This document shows positions 55,033 through 64,000 of a stretch of DNA of 64,000 nucleotides, in pieces. The notes beneath the pieces are model-generated. The model did not search any database. It was not told the origin of the DNA and worked only from the letters and a program-made list of their open reading frames with translations. The DNA comes from Cladopsammia gracilis (taxonomy: Eukaryota; Cnidaria; Anthozoa; Scleractinia; Dendrophylliidae), in the NCBI GenBank assembly GCA_022457155.1, contig JAJGOT010000361.1, forward strand, positions 353,001-417,000, given 5' to 3'. Positions within the stretch are counted from its first letter, which is position 1. Each line of letters starts with the position of its first letter. A program made the position numbers and the translations under genes.

Positions 55033-55089
55033 TCAACTCTCTACAATAGCTTCCTTTTTAAGCTTCAACTCTCTCTGCTGAGCTTGGAT
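55033..55089 (-). CDS. Small membrane protein candidate, exon 2
   Basis: Acceptor TTAATTTTTGTAG, then 18 codons (IQAQQRELKLKKEAIVES) and TGA. It adds a charged helical tail to the hydrophobic exon 1. Phase 0 on both sides of the join. Confidence 0.4.
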   Translation of the reverse strand: MQAQQRELKLKKEAIVES

Positions 55090-55316
55090 CTACAAAAATT
55101 AATATCCTGCAACGACGGCCTAAAATAACTGGGCCAAGCGTGACAAAATATAGCAATACTCTCACGGCCAATAGATCATTTCAGGTCCCGTCATTTCAGA
55201 GAGAAAAGCTAGAGAAGTTTAAACCTTTCCTGCTAAAAACTAACATGCCAAAATAGAAAAAAAAAGAAAAAAAGGAAAAACATGCCAAAAAATAATGGTG
55301 AAAACAACAAACCAAC

Positions 55317-55421
55317 CTTCAGACAATAAAGGACGGGAGCAAACACCACGGTCACCACGAGAAACCACAACAGACAGATCGCTAGACTTGTACTTGACCT
55401 CATGTTCGTTGCACGCGGCAT
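55317..55421 (-). CDS. Small single-pass membrane protein candidate, exon 1
   Basis: Reading minus, ATG at 55421 opens 35 codons: MPRATNMRSSTSLAICLLWF then LVVTVVFAPVLYCLK. Basic residues are followed by about 22 hydrophobic ones, so this is a signal anchor. Donor GTTGGT. With exon 2 the product is 53 residues: short N-terminus, one membrane segment, a basic/acidic tail. I recognise no family. If the donor is not used, the frame reads on into Phe-rich junk, which favours splicing. Confidence 0.42.
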
Positions 55422-55884
55422 TTTAAATGTTTACTCAGTCAACTCTAAAATCAGTCCATAGCAAACTAATCATGTAGAAGAAGCAAATGGCATTAACAAC
55501 AAGAGGTAAGAGTCGTGCAGGCCTGCCCCCCCATTTTAAACGACATTTTAATCTCCTCGCGCTAAAAGGGATTTGGTTTTGGGTGAGATCTCCCGCATTG
55601 CGATGGCATAATGTCAAGAGAAAGAAAATCTGATACCGAAAAATCACTCGACCGTGAACGTTCATTCATCTGGGTTTTGTCTGTAGTCTCTCATTCCCTC
55701 GCGCTTGTCTCACCCCCAGTTTTCGCGCGGCCATTTTCCGCTCGCCAATTGTGTTTTGTTTATCGCTCGACGGACTGAAGCTGGGAAAGAGGGACTGCTC
55801 GTGGTCTGGTAATACGGTACCACACTTAACTGACCCTCACACTCAGCTTGGGGTGCCTGTACGTAGAAGGTCATGTCGCTGCAT

Positions 55885-56090
55885 GAGGCCCTGCCAGGGG
55901 AAATTCCGACAGGCGACATGACCCAAAAAGTAGCGACAGCACGTAAAATGAAATCGCGACAAAAGACAAATGTTCGTTCAATTTCCGACAGCAACGTGAA
56001 ACATTGATAAAACACCGACACGAAACATTTTAAAATCCAGACAAGCGACACGGGACCCCCCCCCCCCCCCCCCCCCCCTGGCAGGGCCTC
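55885..56090. mobile_element. MITE with GAGGCCCTGCCAGGG ends, copy 2
   Basis: Same family as 17942-18142. CTGCAT flanks both sides (55879-55884, 56091-56096), again 6 bp. The C run before the right end is longer here. Confidence 0.8.
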
Positions 56091-56823
56091 CTGCATGATG
56101 AATGCATCAATTGATCTCATCCGACATGAACACCACGAACAAATATTAAAGCAACAACATCGTCAGTTGAGTTATAAACTTTCTCAAACAGTTCAGGTAA
56201 GGTCATTGTTAGAGTTTTCAACAATCCATTATGGCAGTCAGTTACTTGATCCATTTTGCATTGAAATGACTGGAAGAATTAGCTAAAAATCGCAGCTCAG
56301 GAGAGACTTTTCAACTTTGACCTTTACTCCTTCGCTAATTTAATTTCATTCATTCAACTCAAGTTACACAGCGCGGTCGTTAGTAAAACGCGTAACGAGA
56401 ATCGGCGTAACGAGATTTTCTTATTTATTTATTTTATTTTTTATTTTTCAGTTTTTATTTTTTATTTTTTTCATTTTTTTCTCATTTTATTGTTTGATTT
56501 CATTTATGGAATAAACAGAAGTGATCTAGGATTTACAGCCATGCTCCGTCACGCGTGACCAGTAATCCACAACACTGAAATGAACATTTGAATATTTCTT
56601 TGTAACGTCCGAGATTTGAATGAAACCTTGAAGATCTCTTTGGAAGACACTTTGAAAGTCACGAGTTAACGGAAAATAACTTCGCTACACGCATAAAAAT
56701 CCTAATATTGTTCGGATATGTAACATTTCAAATAAAATGATATTTGGCGCGATTTGTTTCTTTTTTCTCGCCTTTGGCACGCGCCTTGCGAGCGCACTTT
56801 CTCACGACTGTGACGTTATAAAC

Positions 56824-56839
56824 ATGGAGAATGATGACG
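56824..56839 (+). CDS. Unknown gene, exon 1
   Basis: ATGGAGAATGATGACG before donor GTAAGT. Five codons (MENDD) plus one base, phase 1. The sequence upstream (GTGACGTTATAAAC) includes a CRE-like half site and a TATAAA-like run. Confidence 0.5.
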
Positions 56840-57043
56840 GTAAGTTTGGACTTTCAGTCGTTTGATTTTCTTTTCTTTTGCTTTTCTTTTTAGTACTGCT
56901 TTTTCAGTGACAGAATGTTTGTTGTAGTTTGTTTGGTTTGTTTGCCTGCTATTGCCGCTATTGCCGTATTGATTCGAAGCGCTATCGACTTTTGTAACTA
57001 AAAAATTATTGTAACAAATTGCGTTTACGAATTTCTTTTCCAG

Positions 57044-57076
57044 ATGTCATATTTGTTTGCGAGAGAAAGCTCGATG
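57044..57076 (+). CDS. Unknown gene, exon 2
   Basis: Acceptor ATTTCTTTTCCAG and donor GTAAGT. 33 bases in matching phase, giving MENDDDVIFVCERKLD when joined to exon 1. An acidic start followed by VIFV resembles a SUMO-interacting motif (hydrophobic core next to acidic residues). The gene is not identified and later exons are not certain. Confidence 0.5.
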
Positions 57077-57201
57077 GTAAGTAATAGTTACCTTGCATTG
57101 CATTTACATTACATTCGGTGAAAAAAAAATAATAAAGCTCAGTTGCAAAACCCGGTGAGCGGCCACATTAAAATCAATCAATGTACTGATTTGATTTACA
57201 G

Positions 57202-57368
57202 TCAAACCGGATGTTCTTGCAAACTTCCGCCGCAACATTGGTATTTTGATTGACAGTTTACTTCGAGCAAGTTGGAAGTTACGCGAGCAAGTTGCAACTT
57301 TCGCGAGCAAGTTGCTATTTCAAAAGAAAGTTTGCAAAGTTGCCATCAAAAGAACATCCGGTTTGACT
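57202..57368 (+). mobile_element. TA-flanked MITE that could serve as an exon
   Basis: The inverted ends CAGTCAAACCGGATGTTCTT and complement are flanked by TA (the element itself runs 57199-57369). Read plus, the left end supplies an acceptor (GATTTACAG, with TACTGAT upstream as a branch site) and the right end a donor (GTAAGT). Between them is an uninterrupted 55-codon frame in the phase left by exon 2. Repeated GAGCAAGTTG units lie inside. Confidence 0.45.
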
Positions 57369-57519
57369 GTAAGTATAGGCTCTGACTTGCACTCAGTATA
57401 TTAAAAAAGTTAGAATAAAGCAAGTTTTTGATGTGAAAGTTTATTTAATGTATGTGCAAACTATTTAAGGAGTTCGAATTGAAGTATGGATTATAATAAA
57501 AAAAATATTTTTTTGCTGC

Positions 57520-57622
57520 CGAGCTGGCGGTTTTGTTGGCGCGCGCGACGCCGGAATGGACAGAAGAAAGCGTTTCACTCTCTGCCGTTTCAGCATCGCG
57601 CACGCCAACAAAATCGCCAGCT
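57520..57622. mobile_element. Foldback MITE (GCTGGCGGTTTTGTTGGCG arms)
   Basis: GAGCTGGCGGTTTTGTTGGC and the complement of GCCAACAAAATCGCCAGCTA, related to 21930-22036. Confidence 0.6.
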
Positions 57623-57869
57623 ACGCAAGCTAACTTGTGATCTCTTTAGCGTCAACTTGACAAAATATTTCATAGCTTAAAGACTGGACAAAATGAGAAC
57701 AAGTAGCCCGATGGGCTTCGAAACTGGCTCGTTTTCTCTCAGTTTTCACCCGGTTTTCATTTTAGAGTTTTATATTAGCAATCCACAGTATACAATCTAG
57801 AATATATTCATATGCACAGTCCAGTCTACATTTACATTTACATTCCACAGCCCGCTTCAAGCACTCCTT

Positions 57870-58109
57870 AGGGACGGATTATTTTATTGTTAGGGGAGGG
57901 AGGAGGGGGGTGGGCAATTACCAAAAAAAAAAAAAATGCCTGCATAGCAAAAGTAAAGAAAAAATAATGCACAGAGAGCCAATGGAAAAAAGGTATGGAA
58001 CAATCCCGAAAAAAATTATTGCACAACATCAAGACGGAAAATATTCATGATCAGAAAAATTGCCCACACCGCCCCCCCCCCCCCCCCCCCCACAAAAAAG
58101 TCCGTCCCT
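57870..58109. mobile_element. MITE with AGGGACGGA ends
   Basis: AGGGACGGATTATTTT and the complement of AAAAAAGTCCGTCCCT, with a G-rich block at the left and a long C run at the right. The element at 9150-9392 looks like a decayed relative. Confidence 0.6.
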
Positions 58110-59011
58110 TTGTAGGCTACAATTTCAGGTCTCTATTTTTTTTTCTCTAATCGGCTCGGTACTGTTAGAAAAAACATAAGTTTAGAACTTTGTGCATTTT
58201 TTTTTTCGCTTTAAAATCCTTGAAACCACCCACTACAAGGAATCAGGATTGTTTAAACACTGGCATTTTGGAGAATCGGTCATAGGATTTCGAATAAATT
58301 AACAATATCAACATGATCGATCGCGACCATAGCGTGACATAAATTCGAGATGTTCGGAATTTCAACGTGACTCCATGGCGTAATGCTTGGGAATTGTTTA
58401 CTCAGCAGTTGACTTGCCGGGACGTGTTTATTGATTTGGTTAGAAAAGTTCAACCGGCTTTCCTTTTACCAGAAATAGAACACATTCTGAAATCACAGCG
58501 ATTTAATGTTTAACAATTCCGTCGAAATTAGAACGGTAATTGTCGTTTCGATGACATCACTGATTTCTGAAAACCGGAAGTAAACCTAAATACGGTGTTG
58601 GCCGCAGCAAAATCGATTCCCGGGGGAGGTGACACGACAGAAAAATAAAAGGGTATTTCAAGAACTGACTCGTCGCAGAGCGACGAGCCAGTTAATTAAA
58701 CGTAAACGGCTCTTGAGAGAATTACACGCTATTAATCTACGCTACGTACGAGCACACCCAGGCGGTGTTGGACACGCTTCGCGCTGCATGCTGGGAGAAA
58801 TCTCTGCTCTCCGTGATTCAAAGACGATTAGAGATAGAATTCTTCGCTTTCTTGGAGAAATTACTGCGCTTATTCGTTTTATAACTTTCTCTAACCTACT
58901 GGCTATTGTACATGTGCATTATGGATGCTTAGAACAGAAACTGCATGTTGCTGCTACAACAAATTTAATTGTTTGTGTCAGCATTATTGTATACTATTCT
59001 CTATGGAATCC
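58110..59011. other. Unassigned stretch with an open plus frame
   Basis: From about 58629 the plus strand stays open to 59063 (RRRATSQLIKRKRLLRELHA, then MLGEISALRDSKTIRDRILR from an internal ATG). AACCGGAAGT, an ETS-type site, is at 58573. The frame runs into the Mutator-like element, so its end is not native. I recognise no domain. Confidence 0.3.
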
Positions 59012-59962
59012 GGTCGTTTCGCCTACAAGACGTTTCGCCTACAAGTCGATTCGCCTACACTAAGGTCGATTCGCCTACACTAAGGTCGATTCGCCTACAT
59101 GATCTAAGTTGTTTCGCCTACATACAATACTTGAGATAAATAAGACAGAAGCTTACCTGTAAAGCTCTGTAATGATAATAAAACTCCAAACATCATAGTG
59201 ACATGCGTACTTGTGTGACTGATACACTGGAGACCTGTGTTTGAACGCGGCTTGCGCCCAGGTCTTTGAGATGGATCGTTACACGTCCACTTTACATTTA
59301 TTATTAAACTACCGATCGAGTCCACTAATTATAAATCTAAACTAGTGAAACAGATCTCAACTGTAAATCACAGTAGTTCGTGACCTTAATAGTATAAACA
59401 CTGACTGGATTCGTTTGTGAGTAATGCTTTACGTGGTCACGAACTGTTCTTTGGTCACAAGTAATGCAAATTCAATCAAAACAAAAATAAACATTTATTA
59501 TTAGCGGCGGATAAGCGGCATTCGCGCTATATATCAAACGCATTTATTGTACTCACAGTTATTAGTAGTTATTATTGTCTACAAGCTTAAGTTCCCTCTT
59601 GTTTTTTCTTCGCTCGCTGCAACTTTTTCACTCGCCCCCACTATCTTCGACACTATCTGAGAGCCTGTAACAGGCTAAGAAATTATGTTCGCGTCGTTCA
59701 ACCCATGCTGTAATAACTTTAATAATAACTTAATTTGACTGACTAAAAATTATCTGTTAGAGAAAAAAAAATTCTTTAAACGGCGGTGAAACAGACTCCA
59801 GCATCCATTGTGCATACTTGTGACTTTTTACCATTGTGCATACTTGTGACTATTTGTCAGCGGTCGCCCTCAGAGCGTCGTATGTACTTGGTGTATCCCT
59901 TATTATTTTGTATTTAAACACTTAGTTTTTATTTCAGTAGAAAAAGAAGATAAAAACAGCAC

Positions 59963-60029
59963 AATAAGGAATCGAACCCGGGCCGTATGACCTACTCCAT
60001 GCACACTATCCACTACACCACCGAGGACT
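59963..60029 (-). other. tRNA-like remnant
   Basis: Minus strand: TCCTCGGTGGTGTAGTGGAT (box A region) and GGGTTCGATTCC (box B). The 3' half does not pair with the 5' acceptor strand, so this is a tRNA pseudogene or SINE head, not a working tRNA. It lies inside the Mutator-like element. Confidence 0.45.
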
Positions 60030-60288
60030 AGCTGCCGGAAATTGCAATTTTTAAGGGATATAAGATAATATGCTGCTAGCCCAGACCATATATAAGAACT
60101 AACCCTTTCGATACACTGGAAATACTGGAATCAGTGCTTAACCCTAAATACTAAAATCAGTGCTTCAATCCGAGATACTGTAATCCGACCCTAAATTACA
60201 CTGCGATATATCTAAATACATTACAACAAGGGATACATGAAGTACCATACATTATGATCAGGGATACACCAAGTACCTAGGCAGAGCG

Positions 60289-60297
60289 TATATAAGG
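60289..60297 (+). promoter_or_regulatory. TATA box of the Mutator-like element
   Basis: TATATAAGG, followed about 30 bases on by a pyrimidine-rich start region. A mini-frame MTEEAAQVPSANVAAA (60372-60422) precedes the PHD exon and could be an upstream ORF or a broken start. Confidence 0.5.
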
Positions 60298-60520
60298 ATT
60301 GAGATTACTTCACTCGCCCTCTTTTCGCGCCAGTCAGCTTCGCATTCTCCGCTCCCTGTCGTCAGTTTAATATGACCGAAGAAGCCGCTCAAGTTCCTTC
60401 TGCAAATGTAGCGGCGGCGTAAGCCGCGTTGGCCGCCCCTGCTGTTCCCTGTTGCCGCTCAGTCTACTCATCAGAACGCCGTTCCTGGTTCGTATATCTT
60501 CATTGGATTCCTCTTCAATT

Positions 60521-60635
60521 ATGGATCACGCGTCATCCGACAACTGTATTACTTGCACCCGTCCAGTCAGGGCTCGCCAGGAAGGCATCCAGTGCGATGG
60601 CTGTGGAAACTGGAATCACCGTACTTGTTCTACCG
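60521..60635 (+). CDS. Mutator-like element protein, exon 1 (PHD-type zinc finger)
   Basis: ATG at 60521 opens MDHASSDNCITCTRPVRARQ then EGIQCDGCGNWNHRTCST, ending in donor GTAAGT in phase 1. C-x2-C, C-x2-C (QCDGCGNW) and H-x2-C are zinc ligands of a PHD-like finger found at the N-terminus of some Mutator-like transposases of cnidarians and insects. The frame is open further upstream without a clear ATG advantage. Confidence 0.6.
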
Positions 60636-61019
60636 GTAAGTTTTAAACTCCGCTCTTACTAACGCATTAGTAGTTAGCTCAATTCGCCAAATGCGAGGAG
60701 GTCTTTGAAAACGCCCTAGTGGTCCCTGCGTAGTATAACTAGGTGATTAAGTGTTTCACTGTACTCCCGGTGTACAGGAGGTTTTAGGGAACAAGAGGAC
60801 GTGGCCGGCGAGTTATGAGTTAGGTGTTTTATTTACAGTATTATACTGAAAATGGATTAGCTCGGGACTTTGATAACTGAATGGGGTAAATTGTGGTGCT
60901 GAGTCGGTGGAGGGTGAAGGAGCTACGCCCATGCTGTACTTTATTTTAATTTCGAGTTGCAGTCTGCGTTCGAGTAAGTTTTCGCAGCTCACTTTTTTTT
61001 TTTTTTACCCCCCTGAAAG

Positions 61020-61396
61020 AGTTCGTGTCATACGTATCGGAGACGTGGATCTACAACAACATCTGGCCTCCGTCATGCTGGAGTGTGTTTATGATGGCGA
61101 CAAGATCCAACAACGACATAGAAGGCTGGCACAATGGTCTTCACCGTCGTGCATGTGGCAGGTGGAACATGCCGTTCTACCTGCTCATCGACCTGCTCCA
61201 TCAAGAGGCCCGTCTGACTGCCCTTAGAATTCGTCTTGTCTCGGAGAAGAAGCTGAAAAGAATCCAGCGGAAGAAGTATAGTTCCCTTCAGGCCCAGCTG
61301 TTCAATATCTGGGACGATTATTGCAATAATGAGAAAACCGCCGAGCAGCTTCTACGCATCTGCGCGAATCTGAATGGACCTAAACGCTCGAGTTAA
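61020..61396 (+). CDS. Mutator-like element protein, exon 2 (transposase C-terminus)
   Basis: An acceptor (T run then CCCCCCTGAAAG) is followed by 125 codons to TAA. It encodes FVSYVSETWIYNNIWPPSCW, RSNNDIEGWHNGLHRR and SEKKLKRIQRKKYSSLQAQL, the region after the catalytic core in MULE transposases (the WxxxxPP...RxNNxxEGWHN pattern). The phase fits exon 1 exactly, giving a product of about 164 residues. The DDE catalytic region and any FLYWCH domain are missing, so it cannot catalyse transposition. Confidence 0.7.
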
Positions 61397-62387
61397 GTTA
61401 GATGAGAAGATTAGTGTGTATATTTGAATTTGTTGATTAAGGGGCGGGTGTCACTTGGACGACCCAAACGTTCCCGCATGTACTAAGTTTTATATAGAAT
61501 CGTAGAAGTAATCGCGAATCAATAATTTTTATTTATTTATAACGCAAATAAATAGCGACTTACCCAAACTGCCCGGCCTATAATAGTGTAATTGCTGCGA
61601 GCCTTTACTTACAGGGTTCGTACGCGTCTTGAAAACCCTTGAAATTGGTTTTTGGTCCTTTAAAGTCCTTGACTTTTTTTTATCGAAGAACAACTAAAAT
61701 ATCAAAATTTTCAATCGGAAACGACAACGAGCTTTGATTGCTTTGCTTCTCGTTCGCAGACGCATGTAAAATCCTTTTCAGTAACTCAACCATTTCACAA
61801 GAAATCTCGTAATCGGTAATACAAAACAAGAACAGTATAACACGCGAAATCGAAAGTCACAAGAAAGGCACAGAGACACTTAAGACTTGGCGTAATTTGA
61901 CGAGCGAAACTAAAAACAAACAACAGAATTCTTGAAAGCGCTCATCTGTATTCAGGTTTCAAATTACACTTTTGACATATGCAAATTCGGTTTACTTTTT
62001 ACCGACAAAAGAACCAAGATGGCGACGCTAACACATATTTGTTGTGGACCTCCTTCAAAGCAGAATTCTTCCAAATTTTAAGACAAAAACATTAAGGATT
62101 GTTTCATCACAGGTTTGATTTTAGGATTGTAGTCTCTTTACAGTCTATAGTTCAGTTGTTAATAAGAGAACGATGCGATAAAGATCGCAACGATAGATGG
62201 CAAGAAAGATAAACAAGATGTTGGTTGTAATGGAAATCTTCACGGTTATTTACAACGAAACTTACACGGTTGTTTACTGCGAAATTCTAGTGCTACTGTG
62301 TTGGCGAAAATGTGTAGGCGAAACAACTTATATCGTGTAGGCGAATCGACCTCAGTGTAGGCGAATCGACTTGTAGGCGAAACGACC

Positions 62388-62958
62388 GACATTCTTTTCT
62401 ATAAAATAATGTATTTTTTGGCCAATCAGTTGTAAATGTCATAAATTAACTTTTATTTCTTTATTATGACATTGATTCTGCCAAACTGACCAGCCTCCTG
62501 CATAGGTGCATCTTGGGATAGAGAGGAGAAAGACCAAAACAATCAAGACTTTACTTGGTTGCACCTTTCATTTGCAACACAAAATGAGCAAATAGAACAT
62601 GACATCACATATTACCCGGTATCTTCCATTGTGGCAGACACCAATAATGACTCAATACCAGCATTCACCCTCTTCTTTCCTGGCAAAGATCTACATGCAT
62701 GTACAGTGAAAATGGAACTGAAAGAACTTGCCAACTAAATAATTCAACTACAAAAAATGTCAATTAAAATTTTCAAGGAAGCTGAAATTAAAGTTTCCTG
62801 GATCCCATGGCTGTACGTTTAAAACTGTTATAAAAACTAATATGCCAGTGCCTCCTTTAAATCGACAGTGGTTGAATTAGTGGTTGATTAGGAGATAAAC
62901 TAGAAAGGGATAACCTCTTATCTCCTTTTCACTTTTTCAATGGAATTGTAAATAAACA

Positions 62959-62960
<2 letters not shown>
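62388..62960. other. No gene recognised
   Basis: AT-rich; nothing that I can support apart from the following microsatellite. Confidence 0.4.

Positions 62961-63009
<49 letters not shown>
62961..63009. repeat. (ATT)n microsatellite
   Basis: About sixteen uninterrupted ATT units. Confidence 0.95.
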
Positions 63010-63231
63010 GCTGGCGAGCGTTAGCGAGGCAGCAGGCTATTCTTGGCAATAGGGGAGAAAATCCAAAATTTTGTCGGATGTAAGATGGGGTGCATGCGCA
63101 GTGGCTTATTGTCACTATCGCCTAACAACGTCTGTCATTTTGCTTCGCAACGCAATCAATCAACAGTGACAACGAACGCGACAACTGTCTAAATCGACAA
63201 TCCACGTGAGAATCTGTGCAAATGAAAATAT

Positions 63232-63475
63232 GTGCCGTTTGTGGCGGATAATTCGACCGTAGAGTCGTGCTCTATGCCCGTTGAGGCGAAAGAATTGAAA
63301 AAATGTCAATCGCTCGTCGAAGCGAACTATTCTGTGAAATCAGATGAATTGTTTCACTCTGAAATCCAACGACTCGTTGCACATTCAGACGAGTTCTTCG
63401 CCCGTGGAGGCAAATAATTCAAAATCTGTGCCGGCTGGGCCGGCTGATTCGACCGTTGAGTCATCTTTTTAGGTA
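63232..63475 (+). pseudogene. Possible decayed repeat-coding sequence
   Basis: The plus strand reads VPFVADNSTVESCSMPVEAK and, after a frame change near 63395, SPVEANNSKSVPAGPADSTV ending ESSF at TAG. The two halves resemble each other (VPxxxADxSTVES, PVEAN/K), so a short protein repeat may have been broken by a one-base slip. There is no start codon or splice site I trust, and no family is recognised. Confidence 0.25.
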
Positions 63476-63479
63476 TAAC

Positions 63480-64000
63480 TCTAACTTGAACAATTATGAA
63501 TTATTAAAAATGTAAACAAACAGCCGTAAGTAAAGCAATGTACTTTTGTTTTGTTTTTTAAGAAAGCTATTATGAAATCTTCAATTAGCTTGAGACAAAA
63601 CCCTCTTGAATTGTCCTTTGTAATAGTTATTTCTCTTCAATGTCAATTATTACTGTATCATCCAGGGAAAGCCTACTATACTCACTCTTTAAACCCCTTC
63701 CCTTAAAAAGTTGAAAAAAATTACCGAAGCTGTCCAATGTTCAATTCACTTCCCACTGTTTCATCCCCCTTCGCCAGCACTCACTTTCGCATTGAAATTA
63801 CTAGTTATTATTAATATTTTATACAATAAGACTCTTGTATGATGGTGTTATAAGGAATGGCAAAATAATTCAAATTCCCCACATCTGTTGCCAGTTCCTC
63901 CTGCAAACCCCTCGGGCCTCACATTGATTTAGTGGTATGACATGTACAAAGCAAGTGACTCAGATACCATCATTCTTTTATTATTCAAGTCCTCTTATGT
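63480..64000. other. No gene recognised
   Basis: AT-rich sequence to the window edge. Confidence 0.4.

Larger units (their letters stand above)
59012..62387 (+). mobile_element. Mutator-like element, 3.4 kb
   Basis: The long inverted ends of about 90-110 bp start GGTCGTTTCGCCTACAAG and hold serial TCGATTCGCCTACA units; the left end has more of them than the right. It carries a TATA box and a spliced frame with a Mutator-type transposase C-terminus. I find no convincing 9-bp target duplication. Confidence 0.75.

Noticed and set aside
59963..60029. A functional tRNA gene
   Set aside because: Box A and box B are present, but the acceptor strands do not pair and the T stem is broken.
59012..62387. 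A 9-bp target duplication for the Mutator-like element
   Set aside because: The flanks (ATGGAATCC and GACATTCTT) do not match; I could not find one.

Overview
This window looks like nuclear DNA of an animal, most probably an anthozoan cnidarian (a stony coral or close relative). It is AT-rich and intron-containing, with GT..AG splice sites. It carries a TPR-CHAT gene of the kind amplified in corals, Penelope-like retroelements with GIY-YIG domains and hammerhead ribozymes, a tRNA-headed SINE, and very many small inverted-repeat DNA elements. The organism call is inference. I see no rRNA gene, CRISPR array or bacterial operon.

Left third (about 3.8-20.7 kb, minus strand): the first five exons of an AGAP/centaurin-gamma-type gene (Arf-GAP with a Ras-like GTPase domain). 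Splice phases are compatible across all five exons. Its introns are full of transposons. The 8.6-kb intron 2 holds a nested stack that target-site duplications resolve: a SINE (12-bp duplication) cut by a 7.0-kb hAT-like element (6-bp), cut by a 4.6-kb foldback element whose arms are 16-bp tandem repeats (10-bp), which itself contains a TA-flanked element and a TTA-flanked element. The PH, Arf-GAP and ankyrin exons would lie off the left edge. A separate candidate first exon with a TATA box sits at 0.9-1.3 kb.

Middle (20.8-38.5 kb): I recognise no host gene. This stretch is mobile DNA. A second nest (29.4-32.1 kb) has a DNA element containing a Penelope-like element, containing an inverted-repeat element, containing another. 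At 32.3-33.5 kb two Penelope fragments lie head to head as a near-perfect inverted repeat, with a hammerhead ribozyme at each outer end and a 13-bp duplication round the whole unit. An old GIY-YIG fragment lies at 34.5-35.2 kb.

Right-centre (38.6-50.8 kb, minus strand): a TPR-CHAT gene. The TPR part (about 22 repeats of 40 residues) is an uninterrupted 973-codon frame. The CHAT part is broken by a TTAA-flanked insertion, frameshifts and stops. Its non-coding first exon and upstream region occur three times in tandem.

Right end (51-64 kb): further TTAA-, TTA- and TA-flanked elements; a possible 53-residue membrane protein (minus strand); two exons of an unknown plus-strand gene, followed by an element that could act as a third exon; and a 3.4-kb Mutator-like element with long terminal repeats, its own TATA box and a spliced reading frame joining a PHD finger to a transposase C-terminus.
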